Part shown: in pieces, positions 12,030-22,687 of the stretch
Position numbering within the stretch: the first letter of the stretch is position 1
Layout of the letters: every line of letters begins with the position of its first letter
Source: Atherix ibis
Lineage: Eukaryota; Arthropoda; Insecta; Diptera; Athericidae
Length of the DNA: 64,000 nucleotides
NCBI GenBank assembly: GCA_958298945.1
Contig: OY282606.1
Location: 58,045,920-58,109,919, forward strand
Reading direction: 5' to 3'
Program-made: the position numbers and the translations under genes
The notes under the pieces: model-generated
The model's input: the letters and a program-made list of their open reading frames with translations, nothing else
Database searches by the model: none
Told to the model about the DNA's origin: nothing

Positions 12030-12112
12030 CTCTATTTTGAAAACATTGAAAAAGTCTTAGCTTGTGGTCCAGATATTTTGTAGCTCACTATTACAAATAG
12101 TTTTTTTTTTTA

Positions 12113-12212
12113 AATTATCATTTCAAGTAGTAACATTAGTACTGAAAAGTATATTTCTAAGCACCACGATATATACTTTTTAGTACTAATGTTACTACTT
12201 GAAATGATAATT
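12113..12212. repeat. Near-perfect inverted repeat, arms about 42 nt
   Basis: The left arm starts AATTATCATTTCAAGTAGT and the right arm ends with its reverse complement. The arms differ by very few bases (around the run of A/T at the inner end) and are separated by about 16 nt. No coding content. Could be a miniature foldback element or a template-switch product. Confidence 0.9.
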
Positions 12213-14141
12213 CATTTTTTGTCGACAAAGGATATCGGAATAAGGATAAATGTGGAATTGTATGAGAAGAGAGAGCGAAGATTTTGTAGTCAAATGAACG
12301 GGCTTAAAAAAATACTTTAAAAGAGTTGGGCACCATTAATAATAATGAATAAAAAACATTCAATCATATTATTTATCAGAAAAATATACAATACTCGTAT
12401 ATGCCTTTTTTTTATTTTATTCAACAAATTATTACGTTTTGTATATTAATTTTTAAAAAATAATTCAAAATTTCCAATTTTAACACATATTTCGTGTAAC
12501 ATATTATTTTTAATATTTTAAATGAAAACGAAAATATCTCTGTAGTCAATAAACTATATTCGAATAATAATTTTTATAGGTATCAATTCCAGTAATATCC
12601 AAATAGGAAGTGATAAATAAAACTAGGCAAGTGGTTAATCAAATTTAATTAATCGCGACAATATTGTTATTCAATAGTACAACTTGCGCCTAAGCAATTT
12701 TTTTTCTCTAAATATAATATTAACATAAATTATACAATATGTATATATCCGACTTATATAAAAATAAATTACCATTACAAATGTTTTTGATATCTAGTAA
12801 ATATTTATTTCCAAACAGAAGCAAAAATTATCATTATTATTTCTTTCTTCTTTATATTACCATTTTAATTAACACTATCGTAAACTTACGATATACTAAA
12901 ATTGATATAGCATAAAGTTTAATTTTTCATGTAATCAGCCCAATAATTTGCTTACTAAAAAGGTTCCACAAAAAAATTGTTAGTTTTGACAAGTAATTTA
13001 TATTAATTATAAAAACGTAACATTTTGTATGAAATAACAAAATTAAAAATTCATTAAATCTTTAATTAGTATATAGCCTAATGAAAATATTGCTCTTCAA
13101 ATTATTGTATATCCATTTTCTCTACTCTCTTTTTTTTAATTTCTTTTTACAATATACATAAACATAATAATTTTTTATCAAGAGTTTATGTAAAAATGAA
13201 AGTTTTTTTGATAATTATTGAAAGCAAGATTTTAGGCCAAGGTCGAAGAAATATACGAAATTTGAATGTGTTTTTAATTTCATTTTCGGAAATGTAATTT
13301 TTTTGATTTCACTTTTCCATATTAATTTGATTTTTACAAAGTTATTCAAAATATTTCTGATATTGGATATCACATCTGTTTTCTTATTCAATTTCCATTA
13401 CAAATTCAATGAATGTACAAAAACATATAATATTTCCGTTTTTTTTTCTCTTCTTCAATCAAATTTGCTATATAATTTATTTTAATTGTAATCAATGGAA
13501 AAACTATCCCAATATACTATAATGGTAACTCAAATTTTACGATCATTTCTTTCTCGACAGTACTTTAAAATATTATTTACGAAATCGGAAAAAATCATGT
13601 CCACCATAATATCTGTTGAAATAATTTTTCGCAACATAAAAATCAAAATTTTTATTCAATGAAACGTGTAGCGTAAAATTCTGCGTGTCCAATTATACAA
13701 TCAATTTTTTTTGTTTCATTACAAAATTGTATGAAACAATTACGTGAACGAAATATAAATTCAAATAATGCCGATTTATCAAAGTTTATTATATATTTAT
13801 ACTATATATTATAAGTACCAAAAGAAGCACGATACTCTTTTCTTCTTTAAATTTAAATGGTGTTATAAAATCGTGGAGCTTTGGTAAATTTTTTTTGTTT
13901 GTATTTAGGTCCCTAACACATGAGCCAGAAGCCATAATAGTCGGATGAAATTGTTCATTTGTTAGTTGAAAGAGGTAATTAGATTTTAAAGACAATTTAA
14001 GCAAGCTTAAAAAAATTAAAAGGCGAGCTTGGAAAAGGTTTGAACGAATTTAAGAGCTCAAGGATAAAGGGAATTTCAGTAGTCTATAAAGTTTGGGATC
14101 GTAAGTGCATTAAAGCTCACAGGGAGGAAAATATGTATACG

Positions 14142-15053
14142 AAAGTATCGCGAATTTTGAATTTCCGCGGGTTACGTATATTCGATTTTCGATTATTTGT
14201 GGCGTTATGTTGGTACTCATGTATCTTACTTATGCTGACAAGTTTGGCCATTTTGAATGTGCAGTTAATTTTTAACAGCTGCTTTGCTTGCACGTGTTTT
14301 GGCTCGTCTTCGATTTTTGCCCATTTTCGACCAAAACAGCATCGCTTTAACATTGATAAGGATCTGTTGGACTCTGTCCGCGATGACCCAAATTTGTTCC
14401 AGAGGATCATAACTGGTGACGAATCATGGGTTTATGGTTATGACGTGGAAACCAAAGTTTAATCATCCCAATGAAAGCTGTCGCACGAGCCAAGACCGAA
14501 AAAAGCGCGCCAAGTTCTGTCGAATGTAAAGGTTTTGCTTCCAGTTTTCTTCGATTGCATGGGCATGGTGCATCATGAGTTCTTACCACAGGGTAGAACA
14601 ATCAATAACGAATAATACCTGCAAGTTATGCGCAAGTTGCGGGAAGCAATCCGCCAGAAACGTCCGGATATGTGGAAGAACAAAAATTGGCTTTTGCACC
14701 ATGATAACGACCATACTCACGCATCGTTGCTTGTGCGCGAATTTTTGGCCAAAAAAAATACACTAATAATTTCGCAGCCACCGTATTCTCCAGATCTGGC
14801 CCCCTGCGACTTTTTCTTGTTCCCGAAACAGATGCTTTGATCCATTTTCTGGAACGGACAAAAATCGAAGACGAGACAAAACACGTCCAAGCAAAGCAGC
14901 TGTCAAAAATTAACTGAACATTCAAAATGGTCGAACTTGTCGGCATAAGTGAGAGACATGAGTACCAACATAACGCCACAATCGATCGAAAATCGAATAT
15001 ATGTAACCCTCGGAAATTCAAAATTCGCGATACTTTTTGAGCAGACCTTGTAT
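14142..15053 (+). mobile_element. Mariner (DD34D) foldback derivative with long inverted arms
   Basis: Arms of about 180-200 bp at 14142-14326 and 14857-15038 are inverted copies of each other, roughly nine bases in ten alike. Both begin with AAAGTATCGCGAATTTTGAA at their outer ends. The right side extends outward to TGAGCAGACCTTGTATA. Between them lies part of a SETMAR-like transposase, starting at DKDLLDSVRDDPN. The protein's N-terminal DNA-binding half and its C-terminus after FFLFPK are both missing. In many mariners the terminal repeats are only about 30 bp, so the long arms suggest that the 5' leader was copied, inverted, to the 3' side. Confidence 0.85.
14354..14837 (+). pseudogene. 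Mariner transposase catalytic core, broken by three stop codons
   Basis: One reading frame carries all three catalytic aspartates of a DD34D mariner. The first is in GDESWVYGYD (codon at 14418), the second in LLHHDND (14703) and the third in SPDLAPCDFFLFPK (14808). The last two are separated by 34 residues, which is the diagnostic mariner spacing. Conserved blocks RIITGDESW, FFDCMGMVHHEFLPQGR and YSPDLAPCDFF are all present. Three in-frame stops break it: TAA at 14460, TGA at 14472 and TAA at 14613. They fall where the family normally has Q, W and Y, so each looks like a single-base change. No frameshift is needed in this region. The enzyme would cut and paste DNA at TA sites in the nucleus; this copy cannot be made whole as it stands. 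Confidence 0.9.
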
Positions 15054-15109
15054 AAGCAGAAATTTATTTCACAGCTTATCCAACCCATATGTCTACGAAT
15101 AACTGAACG

Positions 15110-15545
15110 TGTTATTAGTTAATTAATTAGTAGGTGTGACAAGTTAGGAAATGCTGTGAACACCGATCCAATAAGAGTTTCCTTTCTAGCTGATTAGTCC
15201 TCTCATTACCCAAAATTCTCACATAACGAGAGAATTTCTTCTCATTACCCAAAATTTCGAGAGAATTTCCTCTCATTACCCAAAATTCTCACATAATGCA
15301 ATTTAACAGCCCCGTGTTGAACAAATTTTTTCGAATATTAATGAGAACCGCAACCCATCGAATGAGCATGATATTATCATGATAACTCGATGATGGGCTA
15401 CGGGACAGTATTAACGTTTTTGTATCTACTCTCAATCATGATTGCTCGATAGGCTTAGACAAACTCAACTCTACTCTCAAACATGATTTCCAAAATTGAG
15501 AGAAATAATGGAGGGATCACTTTCAAAAGTAAAGATCATTAACAC
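15110..15545 (-). mobile_element. RNase H-type (I/R1-like) LINE fragment with triplicated segment
   Basis: Nucleotide similarity to 36790-37145 is clear. Shared blocks are the TAGGTGTGACAAGTTAGGAA-like start, CTCATTACCCA, GAACAA/GAGAACCG, CTCAACTCTACTCTCA and TGGAGGGAT...TTTCAA...GATCATTAA. They appear in the same order, so this is the RNase H region of the same family, read on the minus strand. A segment of about 33 bp containing CTCATTACCCAAAAT is repeated three times (about 15199-15298). Only part of the domain remains and stops occur in every frame. Confidence 0.7.
15199..15298. repeat. Three tandem copies of a segment of about 33 bp
   Basis: CTCATTACCCAAAATT occurs at about 15201, 15241 and 15271, each followed by a variant of CTCACATAA or CGAGAGAATTTC. 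It expands a unit that is single in the related LINE at 36.8 kb. Confidence 0.85.
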
Positions 15546-15706
15546 GTTAACCGCCAAGCCTATTTTAAGAAACCTGCTTCAGAAACCAAAATTGTTCTTT
15601 CAAGTTATTATATAGAATTAAACAAATACATATTAATTTATATAATTTGACTTTAATTTTAATTGTTTTTTTTTTAATAAAAAATGCTTTCGATTAAAAA
15701 AATACA

Positions 15707-15762
15707 TAAATTAAGATTATTTTTAAAATTATCTCCATAATTTTAAAAATAATCTTAATTTA
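15707..15762. repeat. Perfect hairpin, arms 26 nt, loop CTCC
   Basis: TAAATTAAGATTATTTTTAA at the left is exactly mirrored as its reverse complement on the right, with a 4-nt loop at 15733-15736. Confidence 0.9.
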
Positions 15763-16058
15763 CATAATATTTTTTTTGTAAAAATGTTTACGTTCATTTT
15801 TTTATATTTTCTTCAATTTATAAAAGGTAATAAATAAACCATCTTATGACACCTTTTTGTTAGAAATAAATCTCCAACAGTAGACGCCCATCTCACTAAA
15901 TTCCTATGCGTTAACAATGCATTAACTCGTAGTGAGCAACGAAAAGTCATACAGTAAGGCTAGGATACTTGTAAATCGTGCAGGTGGTGTGACGTCTACG
16001 GGAAAACTGCCAACTACGAGTTATCTCGATGTCATTCAACGTATTAATGGCTATGTGT

Positions 16059-16144
16059 ATTCTTTATACGTTCAAAGTACAAGCAATAATTATTAAATAT
16101 ATTTTTTTTATTACTATTGCTTGTAACTTGGACGTATAAAGAAT
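16059..16144. repeat. Imperfect inverted repeat, arms about 36 nt
   Basis: Left arm begins ATTCTTTATACGTTCAAAG; right arm ends CTTGGACGTATAAAGAAT. A few mismatches are present. The spacer is an A/T run of about 14 nt. Confidence 0.85.
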
Positions 16145-18534
16145 TGCTAGAATTTATCTTTATATATAAAATGTCGGTTTCATAATATTTGGATATTATT
16201 TATGTTATAAATAATACTAAATTGGAAATGAATATTTTTTTATTCAATGCATTTTAATCGTTAATTATTCTGTGAAAAGGATAACTAATACTATCGAAAA
16301 AATGCAAATGACCAAACATTAATATAGATATCGAAAAAACGCATTTATATAAGTAGAAAATCCATCCTCAAACAAAAAACACTGCGTCAAGTACAATTTT
16401 AAATAGATTTAAAAAAAATTCGGATGGACAACTCTCATAAAAAGACCGAAATCTGCAATAAATTTTAGTACCACAACTGCATCACAGTAAAAACTCTATT
16501 ATTAATAAAGTAAAAAAAAATATTATTACAAGTGAGGTTAAAATTTCATATTTTTATATTTATATTATTTATGTGTTGATCTAAATAATTACAAGATTTG
16601 CTGTCAATGAAATAACTTGCAACTTTGGTCAATTGTTAACTTAGTTGATTGGCAGGTTAATGACCGAGCATATAAAAACAAAATGCGTTAATAAGGATAT
16701 ATAAGGAGAATACCACAACCTCCCATAATCTTAGATAATCAAAACAATATCTTTATCGGTAAGACAATATTGTACTTACATATTACTCATTTTTGAAAAT
16801 AGTATCATAATTAGATATTATAAGAGCTCTAGAATCTACAAGATAAAGAACTTATAAAAATTGTAAAAATATAATAAATATAGTAGAAAACAATAGAAAA
16901 AATATGCTATGATACCTATATTAAGGAATTATTTATTTTAAATATCTCAATAATCGAATACAATTTTTGCAAGGAATTTATATCTAAACTGAAAAGATCT
17001 GTTAATAAATAAATATAAAAACGAAAAAAAATCAATAGTACTTAAAGTTAATTATTTTCATTTCAACCTCGAAAGTAAATATTTTTAGTTGAATTTCCCA
17101 CGGTTTTTTACTTATTTTTATAAGATGTATATTCTTAACATATAATTACAATTTTTCAAATAGTCTTTCTGTCAACTATTAAGCTTGATATTAACTTAAG
17201 GATTATGAGATGTTATAATAACCAAGGTTATATGCGATATGACAACTTTTGTGCTTTGCCCATTGTTTGTGTGTAAAAATGACAGACTCTAAACTTTTAA
17301 CTCATAATAAATATACATTTTAGTATTACTAATAACTCTTACTAGACAAAAATAATGTTTAAAATATACAATAGTAAAAACTTTCAATGATTTTATGCAA
17401 TACTACAAAAACTCATCGAAATAGTAACGAATAGCTATCTAGAAATGTTCACTGTAAATAATATGACAAAAGATATTCATATGTACATTATATTTAAAAG
17501 ATAAAATATAAATTTGAGGACGGAAAAGTGTTTATGAATATATGTTCAGTGGTATTACTATGTAACCGTAAATACAATATATATATCTTAAAGTTAACAA
17601 TGAAGCTTATGTATTAAAGAATTTGCGACAAAATCTTAAGAGGCTCATTCAAATATGAAGTGTGACCTTTTGCCAACTATTCATTTCCGTCACACGTTTA
17701 TGTTTAGTCAACTCGATGCGATCTCTTTGTTTTAAGACGTTAGAATTAATTTACAAAATTTTATATGAATTATTTCACGCATTCTGAATTTTAATTATTC
17801 GTTAACCATCGAAAGTCAAAGCTCTGAGCATTATCGCTAGTAGAAAATCGAAAACGTATCTTTGCACATCATCGTATATATTAATAAAGTAATATACCAC
17901 AAATATAATGTCAAAATAATTTAAGATGTTCATATTCATTCTATTGTAAGTATTAGTAAATAAAAAAACAAATAATTTTGACCCTGCAAAAAATACTCGG
18001 AAGTAAAGTGGCAATGATTGCGTTCAGTTTAACCAAGGAAACTCATATTGTGTGTAGCATGCACAGCATGAAATATAGAAAGAACTATAAATGTATTCAT
18101 ATATTTATTTGTACCTGTCGTTGCACTGTGACGTTTAGTAATTATACCAGCATGTCTGTCCTATTTAAACGTTAATGAATTAAGTAACCGTTGACATTGA
18201 AATTGTTTTGAACTATATTGTCGTACATAGGCTTAAGCTAGGCTAATTCAAATCATTGAAGCGCTAAATGACTTGCATTCAATGTGCTTTTTTCAATATT
18301 TTGCCTGAAATTCTTTCACCACACTCTTCACTTACCTTCAAGATTTTGTCTTGAAACCATTTATTCTCTCGACGATTTCAAATTAAAAACAAAATTTATT
18401 TCAAAAATTTCTCATTTCATATAAACATATACTTTAGTATGCTTAATAGTAAATTTGGCACTTTATTTCTTACGAGAATTGTGCAATAATAAATGTTTGT
18501 TCTTAACATATAGGACAATTCTCTCATAAGTGGA

Positions 18535-19980
18535 TGATAGGAGTGAAATTTTTGATAGCGGGAAATACACAGGTCCTCAACAAAGCGAGGATCCTTATCA
18601 CAATATATTACGTTGTTATGAACATAAAAGCGGCCATCAACAATTTTACGGAGGATCTTGGATTGGTAAACCTGGACGCGATTGGAATTTGAACGTTTTG
18701 TTTAATCCCAAAGTTCAGTTCCATATGTCTAAATAGGTTCTATAATTGTATTGTAGATTAGAAATATACTTTTGATTGTTAGTTTCTAGCGTTTGTCTAG
18801 TAGTCTTAGAAGTTGTAGTTAACGTCTGTTACCTTCAGCTCTTTTTAGTCTAGTATGTGGGTTCCATATTTATCTCTTCGCCAGGTAAAATCCCAAATAA
18901 CATACTTAATCATATTGTGAAATCATGTTGTTATTAAGGTATAAAGAGGCAGGTTTTCCTTGACAAAGTGTGAAAGTAATGTGAGCACTCTTCTGTTCAT
19001 TTACCCTTATTCTCCATCTCTTAGACCATGATTGAAGGTTGTGGATATGGGATTGTAAATTGTTGGAAGCTATGAGTAGCAAGTATGGGCGTATTATCCG
19101 CATAAGTAGCAATGATAGTATAAGAATCAGATGGGATGTCATGGGTATAAATATTATATAAAATGGGACCAAGAATACTATCTTGTGGGACTTCGGCTAG
19201 AATAGGATATGTTTCCGAGGATTCTGAGTTAATCCGAACTTGGAAATGACGTTGGGGGAGATAAGAATTTATAAATAAGGTAATATGTTAAAGAAAGAAA
19301 GCTCTTGAGTTTCCAGATGGGTCCAGGATGCCACACACGATCAAAAGCTTGGGAGATATCTAAAAATACTCCTGGGCAATACTCTTTCCTCTCAAGAGAG
19401 GATGCAATGTGATCAATAATGTGATGGCATTGCTGGATGGTGTATAGATCGGAAGCCAAATTGGTGATCAGAAATAAATTTTTCATTAACTAGGATTGGG
19501 TAAAGTCGTTTTAATAGGAGTTTTTCAAAAATTTTACCAAGAATTTGTAAGAGGCTGATAGGTTTATAGGAGGAAGGAGAATTAGTGGGTTTATTTGGTG
19601 AAGGACTTATTTTAATGACAGTAAATTTCCAGAGTAAAGGAAAACAGGTTGTGCGAAGTATAGTATTGAAAATGTTTGTAATTAAAAATGAAGCCTTTCA
19701 GGAAATTTGCTTCAGAATAGAAACTATTATTAGATCATAACCAGGAGCTTTTTTATTGGAAATGCGCAGAATAGTCGATTTAATTTCCGAGGGTTTAAAA
19801 TTTTTGGGAGAAAGACTCATAGGGACTGGAAAAATTAGTTCTTCGATAATTTTGTTAGAATGTAATTTGTTTTTTATATCATCATATGGAGCAAAAGCAT
19901 TTACCAAATGTTTAGCAAATACTTCAGCCTTTTTCTTTGTCTGTGTTTGCCCGGTTACCTCTTAACATTTAGTTGTTAAA
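18535..19980 (-). mobile_element. Jockey-like LINE copy B (RT region to C-terminus)
   Basis: On the minus strand, in order, the readable parts are: MVNAFAPYDDIKNKLHSNK (19907), NKKAPGYDLIIVSILKQIS (about 19755-19700), a finger region, LDISQAFDRVWH (about 19360-19320), a PQGS equivalent changed to PQDSILGPILYNIYTHD (about 19195-19135), the catalytic box YADN (expected YADD, about 19110-19100), RVNEQKSAHITFTLCQGKP (about 19005-18945), WTYGIELW (about 18720) and ILRKIVDGRFY plus RYQKFHS (about 18660-18540). Frameshifts and stops separate these blocks, and the D-to-N change in the active site would abolish polymerase activity. The nearest relative in the window is copy D at 48.7-49.75 kb, which shares several diagnostic small differences. 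Confidence 0.9.
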
Positions 19981-20149
19981 AGATGGTAAGTTATAAAAAA
20001 TATGGTGATCTAAGTAAAGCCGAATAACTGAAAATGATTTGTTTGTATCAATTATTAAAAATAACAATCTCAGGAGAGATGCAGACAAAATTTGCAGGTG
20101 CTACTAACTCTGCAATAGGGATTTTAAGAACAACATAAAACTTATTTTC

Positions 20150-20770
20150 TGATGCATACTTGGTGCTTAGAGGTGGATTCATTCACTGAGAAAAAAAAAT
20201 TTAACCTCATCAAGATCAAGATGAATGGAACTGAATTTAATTTCTCTACTGAGGTCAAATATCTAGGGGTAATTTTGGACCGAAAATTGACCTAGAACTT
20301 CTACCTTATTAGAGTTCCTAATAGATTAACTAGAGCCATCTGGCCTTGTTATTAGATCTCCAGTAAAATCTGCGGTCTACAATCAAAACCTATACAGTGC
20401 TCGTATCTGGCAATATTTATACCCATTATCACTTACGCGGCCTTGGTTGGGTGGCTTAAGGCTGCACAATATACGGCCAAAATCGGCCATTCTTCATGTT
20501 CAAAGACTGGCGTGCTTGGGTGTTATAGGTGCATTGAGAACATGCCCCACGACAGCTCTTAGCACTATTTTAGACCTCAGACAACATGCTGTCGTGGGTC
20601 ATGTTCTCAATATTAAAAACAAACGGGCTATAGGGGCTCTTAGGTTAGGATATTTCAAAACATTTAAACCTGGCGACGTGGTTATACATCTAAATATTGT
20701 ATCAGAACTAAAAAAATTCACGAAGCCAATTATCTCTCCGACGCTATCGCAATGAAATCTAATTTAAGGA
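20150..20770 (+). mobile_element. R1/LOA-like non-LTR retrotransposon: RT thumb region
   Basis: Reading plus-strand frames in order gives WCLEVDSFTEKKKFN (about 20162), EVKYLGVILDRKLT then a stop (20253-20292), IFIPIITYAALVGWLKAAQ (about 20410-20465) and, after a +1 shift, LHVQRLACLGVIGALRTCPT (about 20490-20550) with IGALRL (about 20628-20645). The order VKYLGV.LD..LT, then P.ITYAALVWW, then VQRLAC..ITGA.RTTPTAAL is the standard region after the polymerase active site in R1/LOA-like elements. The two frameshifts and the stop show it is dead. It lies in the opposite orientation to the Jockey-like copies. Confidence 0.85.
20533..20611. repeat. Inverted repeat within LINE coding sequence
   Basis: ATTGAGAACATGCCCCACGA at 20533 is mirrored at 20589-20611 with a single mismatch over 23 nt. 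The right arm sits where the family normally encodes the P-L-D-I..K segment, so it has replaced coding sequence with an inverted copy of the DNA just upstream. Confidence 0.9.
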
Positions 20771-21059
20771 GATAAGGTTTGTGTTTTCTTTTATATGGAA
20801 AAATTGATTTTCGTGTATTATTAAAACACTATTTTTTGATGAATAGAACAATATATAAAACCAAAATCAAGCTAAAAAATATTATGGAGACTTTTCACCA
20901 TCGTAAGGAATGATACAGTAGTGGTTTACCGGATTCGGTTGTGATAGTGCGGGCACAAGTATCCCAGATCGTCACTACCGAATAAATATTTAATAAAATC
21001 CATGATTTTATTTTAAAAGAACATTAAATATGAGCGTATGAGCTAGCTTTTATGATAAA

Positions 21060-21773
21060 CATCTCAAAGAGACGTGTAGGCAACATAAAATTCTTACATA
21101 AAATTTTGGACATAAGAAAGCTATCAGCGAAATAGTGGTAACACTTAACCAAAAACGTGTTCTTGTAAAAACTTCAATCAAGTGTTTCAATATTTTTAAG
21201 TGTAACTCAAATGAATTCATGTATCAATTCGCACAAGAATTCACCATTACACACCAGAAATTAAAGTTCAGTTAAAACAAGGGAGTTCTAATGGCGAGTG
21301 TCCACCAAAGAAGGCAAAAACGATTCTATCGGCACACAAAGTTATGCCTACAATTTTCTTCGATGTACATGGTATAATCTTCATCGACTATCTTGGAAAA
21401 GGAAAAACGATAATACGACAGTATTATACAGCATTATTAGACCAAAAAAGTTTCGTTTTATCGGCAATTGTAACAGCAAAATTAGTAGTATTATTTTATG
21501 ATTTGTTTCCACATCCAACATTTTTTTAGATCTGGCTTTGTGTTAAGAAATTTCTGACCGACTAATTTGGCAGAGTTTGAGTTATACCCAAAACGGAGAC
21601 TTATGTTGCAGAGTTTCACAAATCGTACCATACGGATAGTATGAAAAAGTTGGAATATCGGTGGAAGAAGTGTATCGAGCTAAAAAGCGACTATGCTGTA
21701 AATCAATTTTTGTTGAATTAATTAATTCTTTGTTACATTTATCACTGCTTTATAAGACTGCCCTAGTATGAAG
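21060..21773 (+). mobile_element. Mariner fragment (mellifera-like), 3' part with terminal repeat
   Basis: Conserved blocks in order: HKILDIRKLSAK (about 21098-21133), VTLNQKRVLVKTS-like (21138-21175), F-K-C-N-S-N-E-F (about 21195-21225), ECPPKKAKTILSAHKVMPTI then FFDVHGIIFIDYLGKGKTI (21297-21412), YYTALLDQK (about 21421-21450), LFPHPTFF (about 21505-21528) and TDSMKKLEYRWKKCIELKSD (about 21633-21690). The HQDNAPCH block is missing, so an internal deletion removed one catalytic aspartate. The segment ends in TTATAAGACTGCCCTAGTA (21754-21772), which I read as the 3' terminal repeat. No matching 5' terminus was found upstream, so the left end is truncated. Confidence 0.85.
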
Positions 21774-21896
21774 TAATCAAATTTCTTTCCGAACAACGCA
21801 ATAGTTTATTTATTGGCCTTTTTTCTTTAAGTGAATCATTCAATTTGTCAAAACTGATGACAGTACACTTCAGAATTGATCGTTGTATTGCCCGGT

Positions 21897-22687
21897 AGAA
21901 GCTTAAAATAAACGGTTCCTTTGAAATCCCACCAAACCGATAGCATATCCCTTTTTTGAAGTGCTTTGAGCCTGTTCATGTTTTCTACTCCAGGATCTTT
22001 TGCGCTTAACATTGTTGTTAAGCTTCAAAAATAGACCATTTATTTTTGTTAAACCATTTTCTTGGCATTTGAGAAGCAAATCATAAACATCAATGCGACG
22101 GCACAAATTTTTTTCCGTAAGAGGGTGAGGAACCCATATGTCGAGCTTTGAGATAAAACCTAGCCGTTTCAAAAGATCCTGAACGGTCGTATTTGATAAA
22201 TTTCATCTCTCAGCGATATCACGAGTTGTTGTTCGCCGGTTTACATCAATTAATGCATTTATTGTGTCTTCATCAGCATCAACTGGTCTTCTAGAACGTG
22301 GTGGTGCATCTTCGAGATCAAAATTGCCGGATCGAAATTATGCAAATCAGTTTTGGCACTGGCGCTCAATTAACACATCTTCTCCATTCACATCGGATAA
22401 CTTTTTTCTTGCTTGAACAGCATTTTTATCTTTTCTATAGCAAGAAAGTAAATTATGCCGAAAATGCTGTTTTTCATTCACTTTCCATATTTAAAAGGGT
22501 ATCAACCAGAATCAAACGAATTTTTTCACAAAGAAGCCTTGCTATGTCAACTGTCAAATAACATATGATTATGCGACTTAAGTGTGAAGTTGGTTGTGAA
22601 AAAATACAAATAAGTCCTCTGTTGGTAAACAACGAAATTACTTTCATGATATTTATCACTGACTTATAAGACTGCCCCAGTACTAAG
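21897..22687 (-). mobile_element. Mariner fragment (irritans/mauritiana-like), 5' part with terminal repeat
   Basis: On the minus strand, starting at the right: the terminal repeat TACTGGGGCAGTCTTATAAG (about 22685-22666), then a leader. The N-terminal helix-turn-helix follows (VQARKKLSDVNGEDVLIERQ, about 22420-22360), then FRSGNFDLEDAP (about 22335-22300), RPVDADEDTINALIDVNRR (about 22290-22235), NTTVQDLLKRLGFISKLDIW (about 22195-22135) and a stretch reading KRKRSWSRKHEQAQSTSKKG. It ends near the WWDFKGI..F block. The segment with the first catalytic D (ITGDEKW) is deleted: LKCQENG runs directly into LTKINGL. Frame breaks occur near 22340 and 22205. Only the first half of the gene is present. 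Confidence 0.85.

Larger units (their letters stand above)
11401..14136. other. AT-rich DNA with two hairpins, no gene
   Basis: Two palindromes (annotated separately) are the only structured sequence. The 13303-13485 and 13789-14004 frames show no family signature. Confidence 0.4.
15546..18530. other. AT-rich DNA with two hairpins, no recognisable gene
   Basis: No transposon motifs. A GC-richer patch at about 15900-16060 has no recognised identity. Frames at 17802-18014 and 17978-18175 overlap on opposite strands and look random. Confidence 0.4.

Noticed and set aside
14117..14410. Minus-strand ORF overlapping the left arm of the mariner
   Set aside because: It arises because the inverted arms can be read in both directions. 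The coding part is on the plus strand with the DDD triad.
14626..15021. 131-codon minus-strand ORF
   Set aside because: Antisense of the transposase core plus the right inverted arm; no independent domain.
18530..18736. 68-codon plus-strand ORF that looks protein-like
   Set aside because: It is the antisense of the Jockey-like C-terminus; the minus strand reads WTYGIELW, ILRKIVDGRFY and RYQKFHS, matching the LINE family.
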